From contig CAJVPP010001786.1 in NCBI GenBank assembly GCA_910592005.1, positions 1 through 17,907 of the forward strand: DNA of 17,907 nt, given 5' to 3'. The notes beneath the pieces were generated by a model. It was not told the origin of the DNA, made no database searches, and was given only the letters and a program-made list of their open reading frames with translations. Both the position numbers and the translations under genes were made by a program. Shown in pieces: positions 1-9,131 of the stretch (its first letter is position 1; each line of letters begins with the position of its first letter). This DNA is from Funneliformis mosseae (Eukaryota; Glomeromycota; Glomeromycetes; Glomerales; Glomeraceae).

Positions 1-650
1 TTAAAATTTTATTAATAAAAATGTTTAAATAATAATCATTATTATGTTTCAACTAGTAAAGAGCATGAGATACTATAGAATAATATACATTAAAATCATT
101 AAATATTTTACTATTAAAAGAGTAATGATACACAATAAGAATATTAAGTAATGAAGGATAATGAGGCAGATCTGTAGCAAATTTTAGCACATCCTAAAAA
201 ATATTTATCACATTACTATGATATGCATATTGATCATCACAAAGACAATATACAGAATCAATTAGAAAAATTTGAGTTAACAACATCTTTTCTATTTGGA
301 TAGACCTTGTAATTCTTTAAATACTTTACCAGGATCTATATTATTTCTTGCTGAGAACTTTTTACCTCATTTTTTCTATGTAGCAATGTCGATATTCACC
401 AATCTTTAAACAAAAATTGTGTAAGAGTTTTTGGTTAGATTTAGAAAGACAATAGTTATTGATAACTTATAAATGAGCAGCTTGATGCAATCATTAAGGC
501 AACTATTTTACTTTTGTACATGGTTATTACTTAGTTGCTTCTTACATTGTTCAGCATTTTCAGCCTCTCTTTTAATACATTTAGACATTCTATCACATTA
601 CAGACGTTGTTTTCATTGATCAGGTATTTCATTTTCTCTATTTTACATTT
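1..650 (-). pseudogene. Helitron protein relic (DUF6570-like region), partial
   Basis: Read on the minus strand and switching frames, this stretch gives a string of peptides that follow the N-terminal part of fungal Helitron replicase/helicase proteins. In order they are a basic glutamate/arginine-rich stretch (REAENAEQCKKQL, about 542-590), SARNNIDPGKVFKELQGLSK (about 295-355), IEKMLLTQIFLIDSVY (about 250-298), QYAYHSNVIN (about 200-230), FATDLPHYPSLLNILIV (about 130-182) and FNDFNVYYSIVSHAL followed by a stop and LKHNNDYY at the left edge. Family knowledge from memory: intact copies read roughly SVYRLRGGQ, YRGNVINFPQD, EFATRLPHHPS and ALRWLK at these places. At least five in-frame stops and two or more frame changes are present, and no start is seen. 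The Rep and Pif1-helicase domains would lie further left, outside the window. It cannot encode a working protein. The family call is fairly sure; exact limits are not. Confidence 0.72.
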
Positions 651-1607
651 TCAAAGGTATCACGAAGAGGTCAGACATCCATGTTGCAAAATAGCAAATA
701 CACAAATACAATAGTTGCAAATATAATTTCACAGTAAATTTAAACGTCAAAAAAAACAATTCTTTATTTTATTATTCAATATACAATAGATATGATATTT
801 ATATTTTAAGAACTTTTAATTACAATTTTAATTTTAATTAACACACTACAAAAAGTAAAAAATTTAATATACTGTATAAATTATAAAAAAATCATCACGC
901 GTCACAAAAAACTGATTACGTGACGATCAAACACATGATCAACAATAAATATTATTGGTTAAGGACAGACATCCCTTGCCTCACAATGTGTCTAACCGAT
1001 GATGTCCTCAGCTACGCTTCGGACAAATTATTTTAGAACTAATTGACACGTGAAACAAAATAATTAATCATAGCATTACAATTACATGCATCAGTTCTAT
1101 AAGTGCGAAATCAATTTCAAGCGATCTTTGTTTCTTTTCTAAAGCTTAAAATTGTTAACCTGCAATTCAGCCAAAGTAAAACTGTGTTTTGATTAAAAAG
1201 TAATTATTTAAATTAGTATCTAGAAAAATAATAAATAAAAAAAATGACAGAAATATCCTAATCATAAAAAAAATATACAATTTTCCTTTCTAAGAAATTT
1301 AGATGTTCATTCAGTTGCTATTCCTGCAGAACGAAAATTACTTAGATAAAAAAAAATAAGACATTCTCTTTCAACTAAAAGGCCAATTCAAAATAAAATA
1401 CAAATAGAGGTTCGAAATATTCTAAAAGTATATTCGAATTTCCCGTGAAATTCGATATTCGAATACGGTTGAGTATTCATTAAATACATGTAAACTTTTA
1501 ATTTTTATGCACAAGTTTAATTATATCAAAAAAAAAAAAATGCATTGATAAGTAATAATTTAATTCGTCCATCCGATTTCATATCATTTATAAATGGACG
1601 TTTACTG
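651..1607. other. Intergenic, no gene recognised
   Basis: No reading frame of convincing length or composition is visible on either strand. The stretch is A/T rich with a few GC-richer islands: 895-930 has opposed CGTCAC/GTGACG motifs, 960-1024 ends in an imperfect TGTCC...GGACA fold with CGCTTCGGAC, 1047-1052 is a CACGTG site, and 1434-1455 is a short hairpin. This may be flank or tail of the Helitron relic at the left edge, but no Helitron terminus was identified. Confidence 0.5.
1434..1455. repeat. Perfect 9-bp stem hairpin in TTCGAA-rich patch
   Basis: TCGAATTTC (1434-1442) and GAAATTCGA (1447-1455) are exact inverted copies around a CCGT loop. TTCGAA-like words recur at 1411 and 1458, so the fold can slip. 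No gene is adjacent; its role is unknown. Confidence 0.6.
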
Positions 1608-1760
1608 CTTGTGATGTGCCGATATTTGACCCATTTCGAATGGAAGGAAACTATAAATGGCTTCCTCTAAAAATTAACTTGGCATTATGGAAATTACGGA
1701 AATTTACGGCAATACGGCATTTACGGAATTACGGAATTACGACGGTTTACGGTTTTTATT
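1608..1760. repeat. ACGG-rich degenerate array, possible solo hAT-like end
   Basis: From about 1687 to 1756 the words TTACGGAA, ATACGGCA, TTACGG and GACGG recur at least eight times in about 70 bases, a marked departure from the surrounding A/T-rich DNA. The array lies 65 bases after GTGATGTGCCGATATT (1611-1626). That layout, a GTG-starting end followed by ACGG repeats, resembles the left end of the hAT element at 13669 (TAGTGTTCAGACC followed by ACGGAT repeats). No matching right end or target duplication was found in the window, so a solo end, a deletion derivative or an unrelated repeat are all possible. Confidence 0.35.
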
Positions 1761-2075
1761 ATACGACGTAACCAACCGTATCTTCTTTAAATCCATCTGA
1801 TGTAATGACACCAACTGGATAACTCTTTATGACTCTTTTATTGGTCTCATATTAGGTTTAATGATAACGTCATCAATTTCCCAAAGAAATGAAATTTACA
1901 TGGTCTATATGATTGAATTCATTGGATTGTTGGTAAATCGCGTTTTAATAAGGTGAACAATTGTACATCAAAGATATTTTACTTTGAAGAAAGTTTTAAC
2001 ACGTAAAAGGAAATTTATCATATAATCGGTCAATCTACTGTCAATCTTTCAAGGATTTCTCTTATCAAGGATCGA

Positions 2076-2184
2076 AATCTAATTCTAAAAGACCAATCAA
2101 ATAAATCGAAACATCCAGTCCAGCCTCTTCTAAGAAGTATATCCAGATGTGGATAATCTCATGTTAAACAATCTAATTCTAAAA
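2076..2184. repeat. 15-base direct repeat pair
   Basis: AATCTAATTCTAAAA occurs at 2076-2090 and again at 2170-2184, 94 bases apart. The flanks do not match beyond a few bases, so this is either an old short duplication or chance in A/T-rich DNA. Confidence 0.4.
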
Positions 2185-2749
2185 AAGAAACCAAAATGAT
2201 GGCATATATCGAAGGGACAAATCAGATATGAACTTATTAAATTACCAAGCAATTATATAATATAATGCACAACAAGCAATTCAAAGGGTTTCGTTAATTA
2301 GTGTATTAGGATTTCACAGTACAGCTTGCCAAGAATGGACAAAAAAGAAATAATGTTTTTAAAAAAAATCATTTTTTTTTTATTAGTATGAAATTTTAAT
2401 TTAACATTAATTATTTTGTTTTACCAAACAAAAGAATGTTTATTTGATTGATCAGGGTAACAAATTTTTCTCCCACGTGTAAATCGAAATGATCGACAAG
2501 TAAATTTGAGATATTGTGATCGAACCTTAAAATCGTGTTACCACCATTCAAGGAGTAAGATTTCAATTTTAAGGAACGCTGTGGAAAATGTCAATGACGG
2601 TAAAATTCGGCGAAACAAATTAAAAAAATTTTTTTTTCGGAACATTAGCACCTATTTTTAATCATAGAGAACCACTAATAATTTAAACCTTTGGTGTTCA
2701 TCCTGACTAATTCAAAAATCAGTCCCTGTTTCGTGTGCGAAAACAAATA

Positions 2750-2794
2750 GAAAAAAAGAAAAAAAAAGAAAAAAAAAAAAAAGAAAAAAAAGAT
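2750..2794. repeat. Purine (A/G) simple repeat
   Basis: A run of 45 purines made of A-tracts of 7 to 14 bases separated by single G residues. It is simple sequence of the kind prone to length change, and probably also to assembly error. Confidence 0.85.
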
Positions 2795-2884
2795 TGCCCG
2801 CACGCCTTGGTCATATTAAAAAGTAAAATCGCCCATTTAAGGAAATTTGACCCCGGATCTGCAAGGTTGTAATCAATTAAATCG

Positions 2885-2896
2885 TATCACGTGATA
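2885..2896. promoter_or_regulatory. CACGTG-centred palindrome (E-box-like)
   Basis: TATCACGTGATA is a perfect 12-bp palindrome 770 bases before the chitin synthase start codon. CACGTG is the classical site of fungal bHLH factors such as Cbf1 and Pho4. Other CACGTG copies lie at 1047, 2474 and 4067. Binding is inference from the motif alone. Confidence 0.35.
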
Positions 2897-3397
2897 TATT
2901 CGGTTTATTGAAGAACCGTAACGGTATGATCAAATTTAGAAAATAGATTCCGATCTACTAATAAAGCCGCCGTTGATCAGCCGAAGCATATCAATTAACG
3001 AGAAGGTTTGATAGGCTACGTGATTATTGCAATAAATAATGTTTGAAGTTCTTTAACCAATAAACATGGCTTAGTTATTTCAATTTTCTTAATAATTAGT
3101 TTTGTAATCATCTTCCGATTGCATTTTGACATTACTCGTTATGGTAAATTTGTGGCGCAGCTTCCTTATAAAGAAAACTCTCCATTAACATAATCGTGAT
3201 TGTAATCAATTATATGTCAGAAAATATCAATGTTCGGATGATTTGATTAAAGGGATGTTTGAAAATATATGTTTTTGAAACCGAGGTATGATCTTATTTC
3301 TAGAATGTCGCGGTTTTAATCCAAATATGGATAAAATTTTAGGCGATTTTAAAAGATATATTAGGTGTTTATAACCGGTCTAAAAAGATTCAGAAAG

Positions 3398-3547
3398 AAT
3401 TTTATTCTCTCACTTTTTCCCTTCTTTGGCCTTAATTCTTCGTCATCTCCCTCTCTTTCCTTCCTTTACTCTCCTCTCCTTCCTACTCATCTTTCTTATA
3501 CAACGATCCCGCTGGCTAATTTACATTCATTATTTATATATATATAA
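3398..3547 (+). promoter_or_regulatory. Pyrimidine tract and TATA-like sequence before chitin synthase
   Basis: From about 3398 to 3500 the plus strand is mostly C and T, with repeated TCTCC, CTTCC and TTTCC words, unlike anything else in the window. A TATA-like run (TATATATATATAA, 3535-3547) follows, about 120 bases before the ATG at 3667. CT-rich tracts followed by the transcription start are a known feature of many fungal promoters, so this is taken as the core promoter region. The transcription start itself cannot be seen. Confidence 0.5.
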
Positions 3548-3666
3548 TTAATAAAACCATAAAAAATTAATATTATATTATTAATAATAACTTTTTTTTC
3601 ACTGATAGGGTAACTCCTCTATTATTTTATTTTGAATAAAAATATAGAAAATAAAAAAAATAAAAA

Positions 3667-6401
3667 ATGGCAGGACCCATGAATTCATTTGATCATCAAA
3701 ACAAACGACCTCTTTCACTACAATATCAACGTCCGCTCAAAGATGATCGTCCAAATGTAAAACCACCTCCGCCAATTCAAACATTTAATTATTCTCATGA
3801 CGAAGATACCTCGAGGGAACCTCCTCAATACGTTCGACATTCCATTCCTGATTCTCTTCAAAGTTATTTCGATTGTTACCAACAAGCTCAACGTCAACTA
3901 TATGGACATGATGATAATGATTCGAATGGTCGTCGTCGTGAATCTTCACGATATCCATCAAACAATAATCGTTCGTCAAAGATCTCATTTCAAGAACAAT
4001 ATCAGGCCATGAAAAACAAAAAAGAAGTAAGTTCAAGAAAATTTTATTTTACTGCGGAGATTACGTCACGTGTCATTCATTCATTTTAATCTTCTCCTTC
4101 CCTTTGGCAAAAAAAAAAAAAAATTATAGATCATTCGACAGGTAGAGTTGACCAAAGGAAATTTGGTATTGAACTGTCCGGTGCCAGAACAAGTCCTTAG
4201 AAATGTTAAGCACGTCTCGGGAGATGAGTTTACCCATATGAGGTATACTGCAGTAACGTGTGATCCAAATGATTTCACTTCTGCGAATTATTCGTTAAGA
4301 CCACGAATCTATGGTAGACAAACCGAAATAATGATCGTGGTGACGATGTATAATGAAGATGATCAATTGTTTATTAAAACGATGTCATCGATCATTAAAA
4401 ATATAACTCACTTTTGCTCTAAAGAAAAGTCAAAAACATGGGGGAAAGGTGGATGGCAAAAAGTTGTGGTGGTCTTTGTGGCCGATGGACGTAATAAGGT
4501 TAATAAAAGAGTTCTTGATGTACTTGAAGTGATGGGGGTGTATCAAGAGAACGTTTTACAAGATTCCGTAGTGGGAAAACCAGTTACAGGTCACTTATTT
4601 GAATATACATCACAATTGATGGTAGACTCGGATTATAATATTAAAGGGGCAGATCAAAATGTTCCACCAATTCAGATGTTATTCCTTTTAAAGGAGAAAA
4701 ATGCTAAAAAAATAAATAGTCATAGATGGTTCTTCAACGCATTCGCAGCGCAATTGAATCCAAATATTTGCATATTATTGGACGTTGGAACCAAACCTTC
4801 ACATTCGGCGATTTATCATTTATGGAAGGCATTTGATAGGGATCCCAATGTTGGAGGTGCTTGTGGGGAAATTAAAACCGAACTTGGAAGTAAATGTGTG
4901 AATTTAATTAATCCTTTGGTAGCGGCTCAAAATTTTGAATATAAGATGGCAAACATTTTGGATAAACCATTAGAATCAGTGTTCGGATTTATCTCGGTAT
5001 TGCCAGGTGCCTTTTCGGCTTATCGATATAAAGCATTACTAAATACGACGCCTGATTTAGGACCTTTGGCTTCATATTTTAAGGGGGAGACGATGCATGG
5101 TTCCGGAAATGCCGGTATAATTGAAGCAAACATGTATTTGGCGGAAGATCGTATCTTAAGCTTTGAGTTAGTATCCAAGAAGTATGAATCGTGGAAATTA
5201 AAATATGTTAAGGATGCCAAGGCTGAAACCGACGTACCCGTCACCGTATCCGAATTTATTTCACAACGTCGTCGGTGGTTAAACGGAGCTTTCTTCGCCG
5301 CGGTTTATTCATTCGTGAACTTTTCAAGAGTTTGGACTTCGGGACAATCGATCTTTCGAAAATTATTACTCACAATCATATTTATTTATAACGCCGTTCA
5401 ATTGTTATATAATTGGTTCGCTATTGGAAATTTTTATATGGCCTTCTATTTCTTGACGACCTCCTTAATGTCACCTCAGGGTACAGAACTAATTAAAGCG
5501 ATATATGGTATAGTTCTTCTCACCATATTCATTAGTTCAATGGGAAATCGACCTCAAGGTTCCAAATGGTTATATATGGCATGCATCGTTCTATTTGGCA
5601 TAATTATGATCGTAATATTGTATTGTGGAGCTTATACCGTGTTCGTGGCATTAAAAGACACCACCTTAGATCAATTACCCGCTAAATTCGAGATAGCAGA
5701 ATTTCGTAATATCATGCTCTCAATATCCGCTACCTATGGTCTTTACACATTTTCTAGTTTAATTCATGGAGATCCATGGCATATGATAACAAGCATATTT
5801 CAATCCATTTTATTAATACCATTTTACATTAATATCTTGGTGGTTTATGCATTCTGTAATATTCACGATGTTTCCTGGGGTACAAAAGGTGATAACAATC
5901 ATAATGGTGGTGGTAGTGGCGCGCAACCCGTTGTTCTTGGTGCAGGTGTTAAGGATGTTGTGGTACAAGTTAGCGAAATAAAGAATATCGGTGATACTTA
6001 TGATGATGTAGTGATGAAATTAAAAGTTGGAGAGCCCGAAGGTAAACAAAGTAGGGATGCGGCTACCAAAAAGAGTGATTATTATAAACAGTTTAGAACT
6101 AACGTGGTGTTGACGTGGGTATTCTCAAATATTATTTTGGTATTTTTCTTCACCTCGGAGATTTGGGAAAGTTACATCAAAAGAACCTATGGTGAAAATG
6201 CATATAATCCTTATCTAACATCTCGTAAGTTTAACTTTTTCTTTTTTTTTATCAAACAAAAAAAAAAAATGTGATTTATTTATTAATGAAAAATTTTTTT
6301 TTTAAATTTATAAATTAGTATTCTGGGCTGTTAATGCTATTTCAGCATTTAGGGCATTCGGTTGTGTTTGGTATTTGGTCCTTAGATTAATATTTGGGTA
6401 A
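3667..6401 (+). CDS. Chitin synthase, division 1 (class I/II-like), complete
   Basis: Three exons join in frame: 3667-4026, 4130-6224 and 6319-6401, giving 845 aa, normal for the family. The enzyme transfers GlcNAc from UDP-GlcNAc to growing chitin at the plasma membrane. The first 120 residues are a polar, Pro/Gln/Asn-rich cytosolic tail. Exon 2 opens with the N-terminal chitin-synthase signature (NLVLNCPVP). The catalytic part shows MYNEDD (193-198), ADGR (238-241), LLDVGTKP around D338, LPGAFSAYRY, LAEDR (458-461) and QRRRW (499-503), the product-site motif; all key acidic residues are present. About seven membrane helices follow from 532 to 842, interrupted by DVSWGTKGD (about 700-708) and a hydrophilic Asn/Gly-rich loop. 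GPLASYFKGE fits classes I/II better than III; class assignment is tentative. Both introns are GT-AG (103 and 94 nt). An independently folded N-terminal domain is absent. Confidence 0.95.
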
Positions 6402-7685
6402 AAATTAAATTAAACAAACATTTGGGTACATTTTTTTTTTTTTTGTACATTAATTATTTTTGTGAAACCGGGCATTTCTTGTGGCGCAGCATCAGTTCAT
6501 AAGTAGTAGTAGTATTTATAGAGTTTGATATTCTAAGCTACTCTTTTTCTTTTTGACTTGAAACTATGGCTTGGATATGAATTTGCTGCTGTAACATATA
6601 ACATATTTTGGGTAATATATATCTATAGAAATTAAAAAATTGTGATATAAATTTTACTTTATTAAAATCAAATAAACATTATTTAACCTGCATTGAAATA
6701 TTGAATTTCGGAATATAAACTTAAACGTCATGACTCCGGGGGATCTCATTATTCCCGAAATTTTTACATTTTATACAACACTTCCAATTTCACCTAATTG
6801 AGTTTTACGAATTTTATTAATTGGATTTTATAAACAATAATAAAATTATGAAAGCTTGTAATCGCATTATTTGGAGCATTTATCTGTCCTCAACACTAAA
6901 TTTTTTGGTGTTAATATTCTATTGAAATTAACCTTTCGGATGAAGGTATATCTGTGCAATGATTCACTCAAAGTAAAATTATTGTTGTTGTTACTTGTCA
7001 ATGAAATATAATGTGCTTTTTTAGTCTTAAAATTAGTTGAATTACATCATGATAAATTTTTTTGCGTATCATCCTTTTTTTTTTTAAAAAAAAAAATAAA
7101 GAAAACTTTGGATCGGGTCACTAATGACTGAATTGGTGAAATATTAGCTCCCCCACGTTGAAACCTTACTAACCTATCCTTTAGAGGTTATCTAAATCAA
7201 AATCATCGTTAGAAATTTACATATAGACGGCACGCAACACATCAATCATATCGCTATTGATATTTTGCCCTTTCGATTAGTTTGATCCCTTCTTGCATTG
7301 AATTTAGTACAAAATTCTTTCTTTCCGACTTCATTTATTATGAATTCTTTTTTTTTCACAATTTTTTTTTTTTTTTCCTATAAAAAGAAAGCACGAGTCC
7401 GTTTTGGAGATTTGGCCAATCAAAAATTGATCATTAATTATTTTTGATTGGTTAGATCTGATAAATTTTTATATGTTCAATTAATTTTTACAAATGAAAA
7501 TGGACTTTGCGAAATCTAAAATTTTGAGGCGTGACAAACAAAAGTTCGTTCGAAATTTAGAAATTAACGATGCACTTTGCAACGATCTTCTAAAAAAAGA
7601 AACTTTTTATTCTTTAAATATCAAAAATATCAATACAACGTATAAAAGGGTATGAAACAAAAATAAAAAAAAAAATGTGTGCGTG
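6402..7685. other. Convergent intergenic region between chitin synthase and the membrane protein
   Basis: Two genes end here from opposite sides. Just after the chitin synthase stop come T-runs and TTGTGGCGCAGC (6479-6490), then AATAAA at 6671-6676 as a possible polyadenylation signal. Long T and A runs lie at 7072-7098 and 7347-7378. A perfect 12-bp inverted repeat sits at 7416-7451. On the minus strand, TTTATT at about 7606 could be the AATAAA signal of the 7686-8744 gene. No reading frame looks coding. Confidence 0.55.
7416..7451. repeat. Perfect 12-bp inverted repeat with opposed CCAAT words
   Basis: CCAATCAAAAAT (7416-7427) and ATTTTTGATTGG (7440-7451) are exact inverted copies separated by 12 bases. 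It lies between two convergent genes, 235 bases past the stop of the minus-strand one. It could fold as a stem-loop in RNA, be a remnant of a small inverted-repeat transposon, or place two CCAAT boxes face to face. The sequence does not decide between these. Confidence 0.6.
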
Positions 7686-8744
7686 TTAATTGTTATGATC
7701 CTGAGAAACTACACTAATTTTTGCGGTTAAAAATGAAAGGAAAATTGCAGATAAGACCACGAGGGTAACTTTTAATTTATCAGAATCAGGTACCACTATA
7801 TATTTTTGAGCAGGACGCATGGCAACAGTATGAGTATCTAAATAAACAAAATAAGTGTAAAGAGGGAAAGAGACACAAGATGAGAAAGCGAATAATATAT
7901 AAGAAACGATTTCAAAGGACCAAATCGTAACGATAACATTTCCAAAGATATGAGCGAAAGCGGCAAAGACCAATAATAAGGTGTAACGAGGAAGGAAGTA
8001 ACCGACCGATTTGTCACGCACATCATCATTTTCCGATCTATTACTATCCCCACTAGTGGTACGATCAGGATTTTCGACATCAAAGAGACGATGAGACTCA
8101 TCACCAATTCCCTTACAAGTACCAAAAAAGATGCGAGAAAATTGTATCACTAAAGTGTAATCCAATACAAGTCCTTGCATTTTAAACCAAAGGGCATCCG
8201 CGGGCCAACTTAAATAAAGGCTTAATGCTGTGGTGATTAAGACGTAAATGATGATCCAAGCTGGAAATGAACTTGATTTGACGCTACCCCCTTGATGTAC
8301 GGCATATAAGATCATTACTTCGATTGCATTATGTAATACTCCTGTCGTAACCCACATTTTACCAACGTCCAACGTAAAAAATGTCAATCCTGTCAAGGAT
8401 GTAAACGTTGCGTACCATGCTATTAAACGATCAAATTCGATGGTAGATGTTTTATTTATGTTTTTATCAATGAAAGTCGTTTTAAATTCTTCAGGAACTT
8501 GAGAGGTCCATTTGAATGTAAAGTATGCACAAATTGCCAACACTATTACCGAGAAAATGATGGTTGCTCCTAGACTTTCGTCATTATATCCTTCCAAAGG
8601 AGGATGCCAAGCGGGAAATCCGGTGTGAGTTCCATTGTCTTGTGGTATATTCAAGCCATCCTTATCTCCTGCCAAACTCAATATCAAGATTCCAAGTGAA
8701 ATAGAAACTGCTATGATAGCAATGATGGTTATCCCTCTACTCAT
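7686..8744 (-). CDS. Multi-pass membrane protein of unknown function
   Basis: One uninterrupted frame of 352 aa. The start is supported by in-frame stops immediately upstream of the ATG (TAG and TAA within three codons). I do not recognise the family. Hydrophobic segments suited to spanning a membrane lie at roughly 4-25, 58-78, 106-126, 131-150, 161-180, 185-207, 250-275, 278-305 and 323-345, so about nine helices. The first may be a signal anchor. Two N-glycosylation sequons (N37-G-T and N97-K-T) fall in the polar stretches between the early helices, and an acidic loop rich in Asp, Ser, Asn and Arg (about 217-246) separates helices 6 and 7. A FxLDVGKMW motif follows helix 3 and LSWPADALWF follows helix 5. 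It has no intron, unlike its two neighbours. It is convergent with chitin synthase; no functional link is shown. Coding status is sure, function unknown. Confidence 0.85.
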   Translation of the reverse strand: MSRGITIIAIIAVSISLGILILSLAGDKDGLNIPQDNGTHTGFPAWHPPLEGYNDESLGATIIFSVIVLAICAYFTFKWTSQVPEEFKTTFIDKNINKTSTIEFDRLIAWYATFTSLTGLTFFTLDVGKMWVTTGVLHNAIEVMILYAVHQGGSVKSSSFPAWIIIYVLITTALSLYLSWPADALWFKMQGLVLDYTLVIQFSRIFFGTCKGIGDESHRLFDVENPDRTTSGDSNRSENDDVRDKSVGYFLPRYTLLLVFAAFAHIFGNVIVTIWSFEIVSYILFAFSSCVSFPLYTYFVYLDTHTVAMRPAQKYIVVPDSDKLKVTLVVLSAIFLSFLTAKISVVSQDHNN

Positions 8745-8855
8745 CCTTTACTATATGTTTCTTTTTTTTTTTTTTTTTATCAAGTTATGTGAAATTTTTT
8801 TTTCCTTCCCTTTGGTAAAGGAGACAAAAAAAAAAAATTATATACAAATATATAT
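8745..8855. promoter_or_regulatory. Upstream region of the membrane protein gene (minus strand)
   Basis: The 111 bases between the membrane-protein ATG and the next minus-strand stop codon contain, read on the minus strand, an ATATATATTTGTATATAA run (8838-8855), an A/T-rich TATA-like stretch, and two long A-tracts. If the upstream stretch at 8856-9131 is a real gene, the two are tandem and very close. Promoter assignment rests on position. Confidence 0.35.
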
Positions 8856-9131
8856 TTAATTTCTTATTCGAGTGGTATCTTTATACAAAAATTGTGCCAT
8901 CGTTGTTCTATTTAAATTTCCCATATTAGGAAGATTCAATAGGTTAATAGATTTAGAAGATTTAGATGAAAATTCGGGTAAATCATTGCCTTGATCGGGA
9001 AACAAAGAGTACGCACGGCACGCGATAAGAGTTTTTAATAAAAGTGGTACATCTTTTTGTGGTTCAAAAGATAACCGATCATTCTTATGGTTATCAATAT
9101 TTACCTGATAGGAAATATCGTAGTTACTCCT
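8856..9131 (-). pseudogene. Orphan coding-like stretch, probable terminal exon or gene relic
   Basis: On the minus strand 91 codons run without a stop to TAA at 8856-8858. In DNA this A/T-rich a frame of that length is uncommon, and the composition is protein-like rather than low-complexity: NYDISYQ, RLSFEPQKDVPLLLK, TLIACRAYSLFPDQG and TTMAQFLYKD. There is no Met until near the C-terminus, so it cannot start here. A plausible 3' splice site (TATATACACAG) lies just before 9131, and a second (TTTCCTATCAG) just before 9114. I could not find a preceding exon with a matching phase between 9140 and 9900, which leaves three options: a last exon of a gene with a distant first exon, a truncated relic, or a chance frame. 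The family is not recognised. Confidence 0.45.

Larger units (their letters stand above)
1761..3397. other. Intergenic and distal upstream region of chitin synthase, no gene recognised
   Basis: Frames of up to about 50 codons occur but none resembles a known family or shows a start and splice structure. It holds a 15-base direct repeat (2076-2090 and 2170-2184), CACGTG at 2474-2479, a purine tract at 2750-2794, a CACGTG-centred palindrome at 2885-2896 and a CCAAT word at 3057-3061. The right part presumably contains distal regulatory sequence for the chitin synthase; this is inferred from position only. Confidence 0.5.

Noticed and set aside
1403..1420. GGTTCGAAATATTC as a tRNA B-box
   Set aside because: No A-box or cloverleaf can be drawn around it; it belongs to a patch of TTCGAA words.
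2040..2135. Short plus-strand frame LIKDRNLILKDQ and following
   Set aside because: It is about 30 codons, has no start, splice sites or family likeness.
3365..3547. Plus-strand frame of 60 codons before chitin synthase
   Set aside because: It has no ATG start and simply translates the pyrimidine tract into Ser, Leu, Phe and Pro.
3785..4278. Minus- and plus-strand frames overlapping the first chitin synthase exons
   Set aside because: They are shadows of the spliced chitin synthase frame, whose motifs and splice phases are unambiguous.
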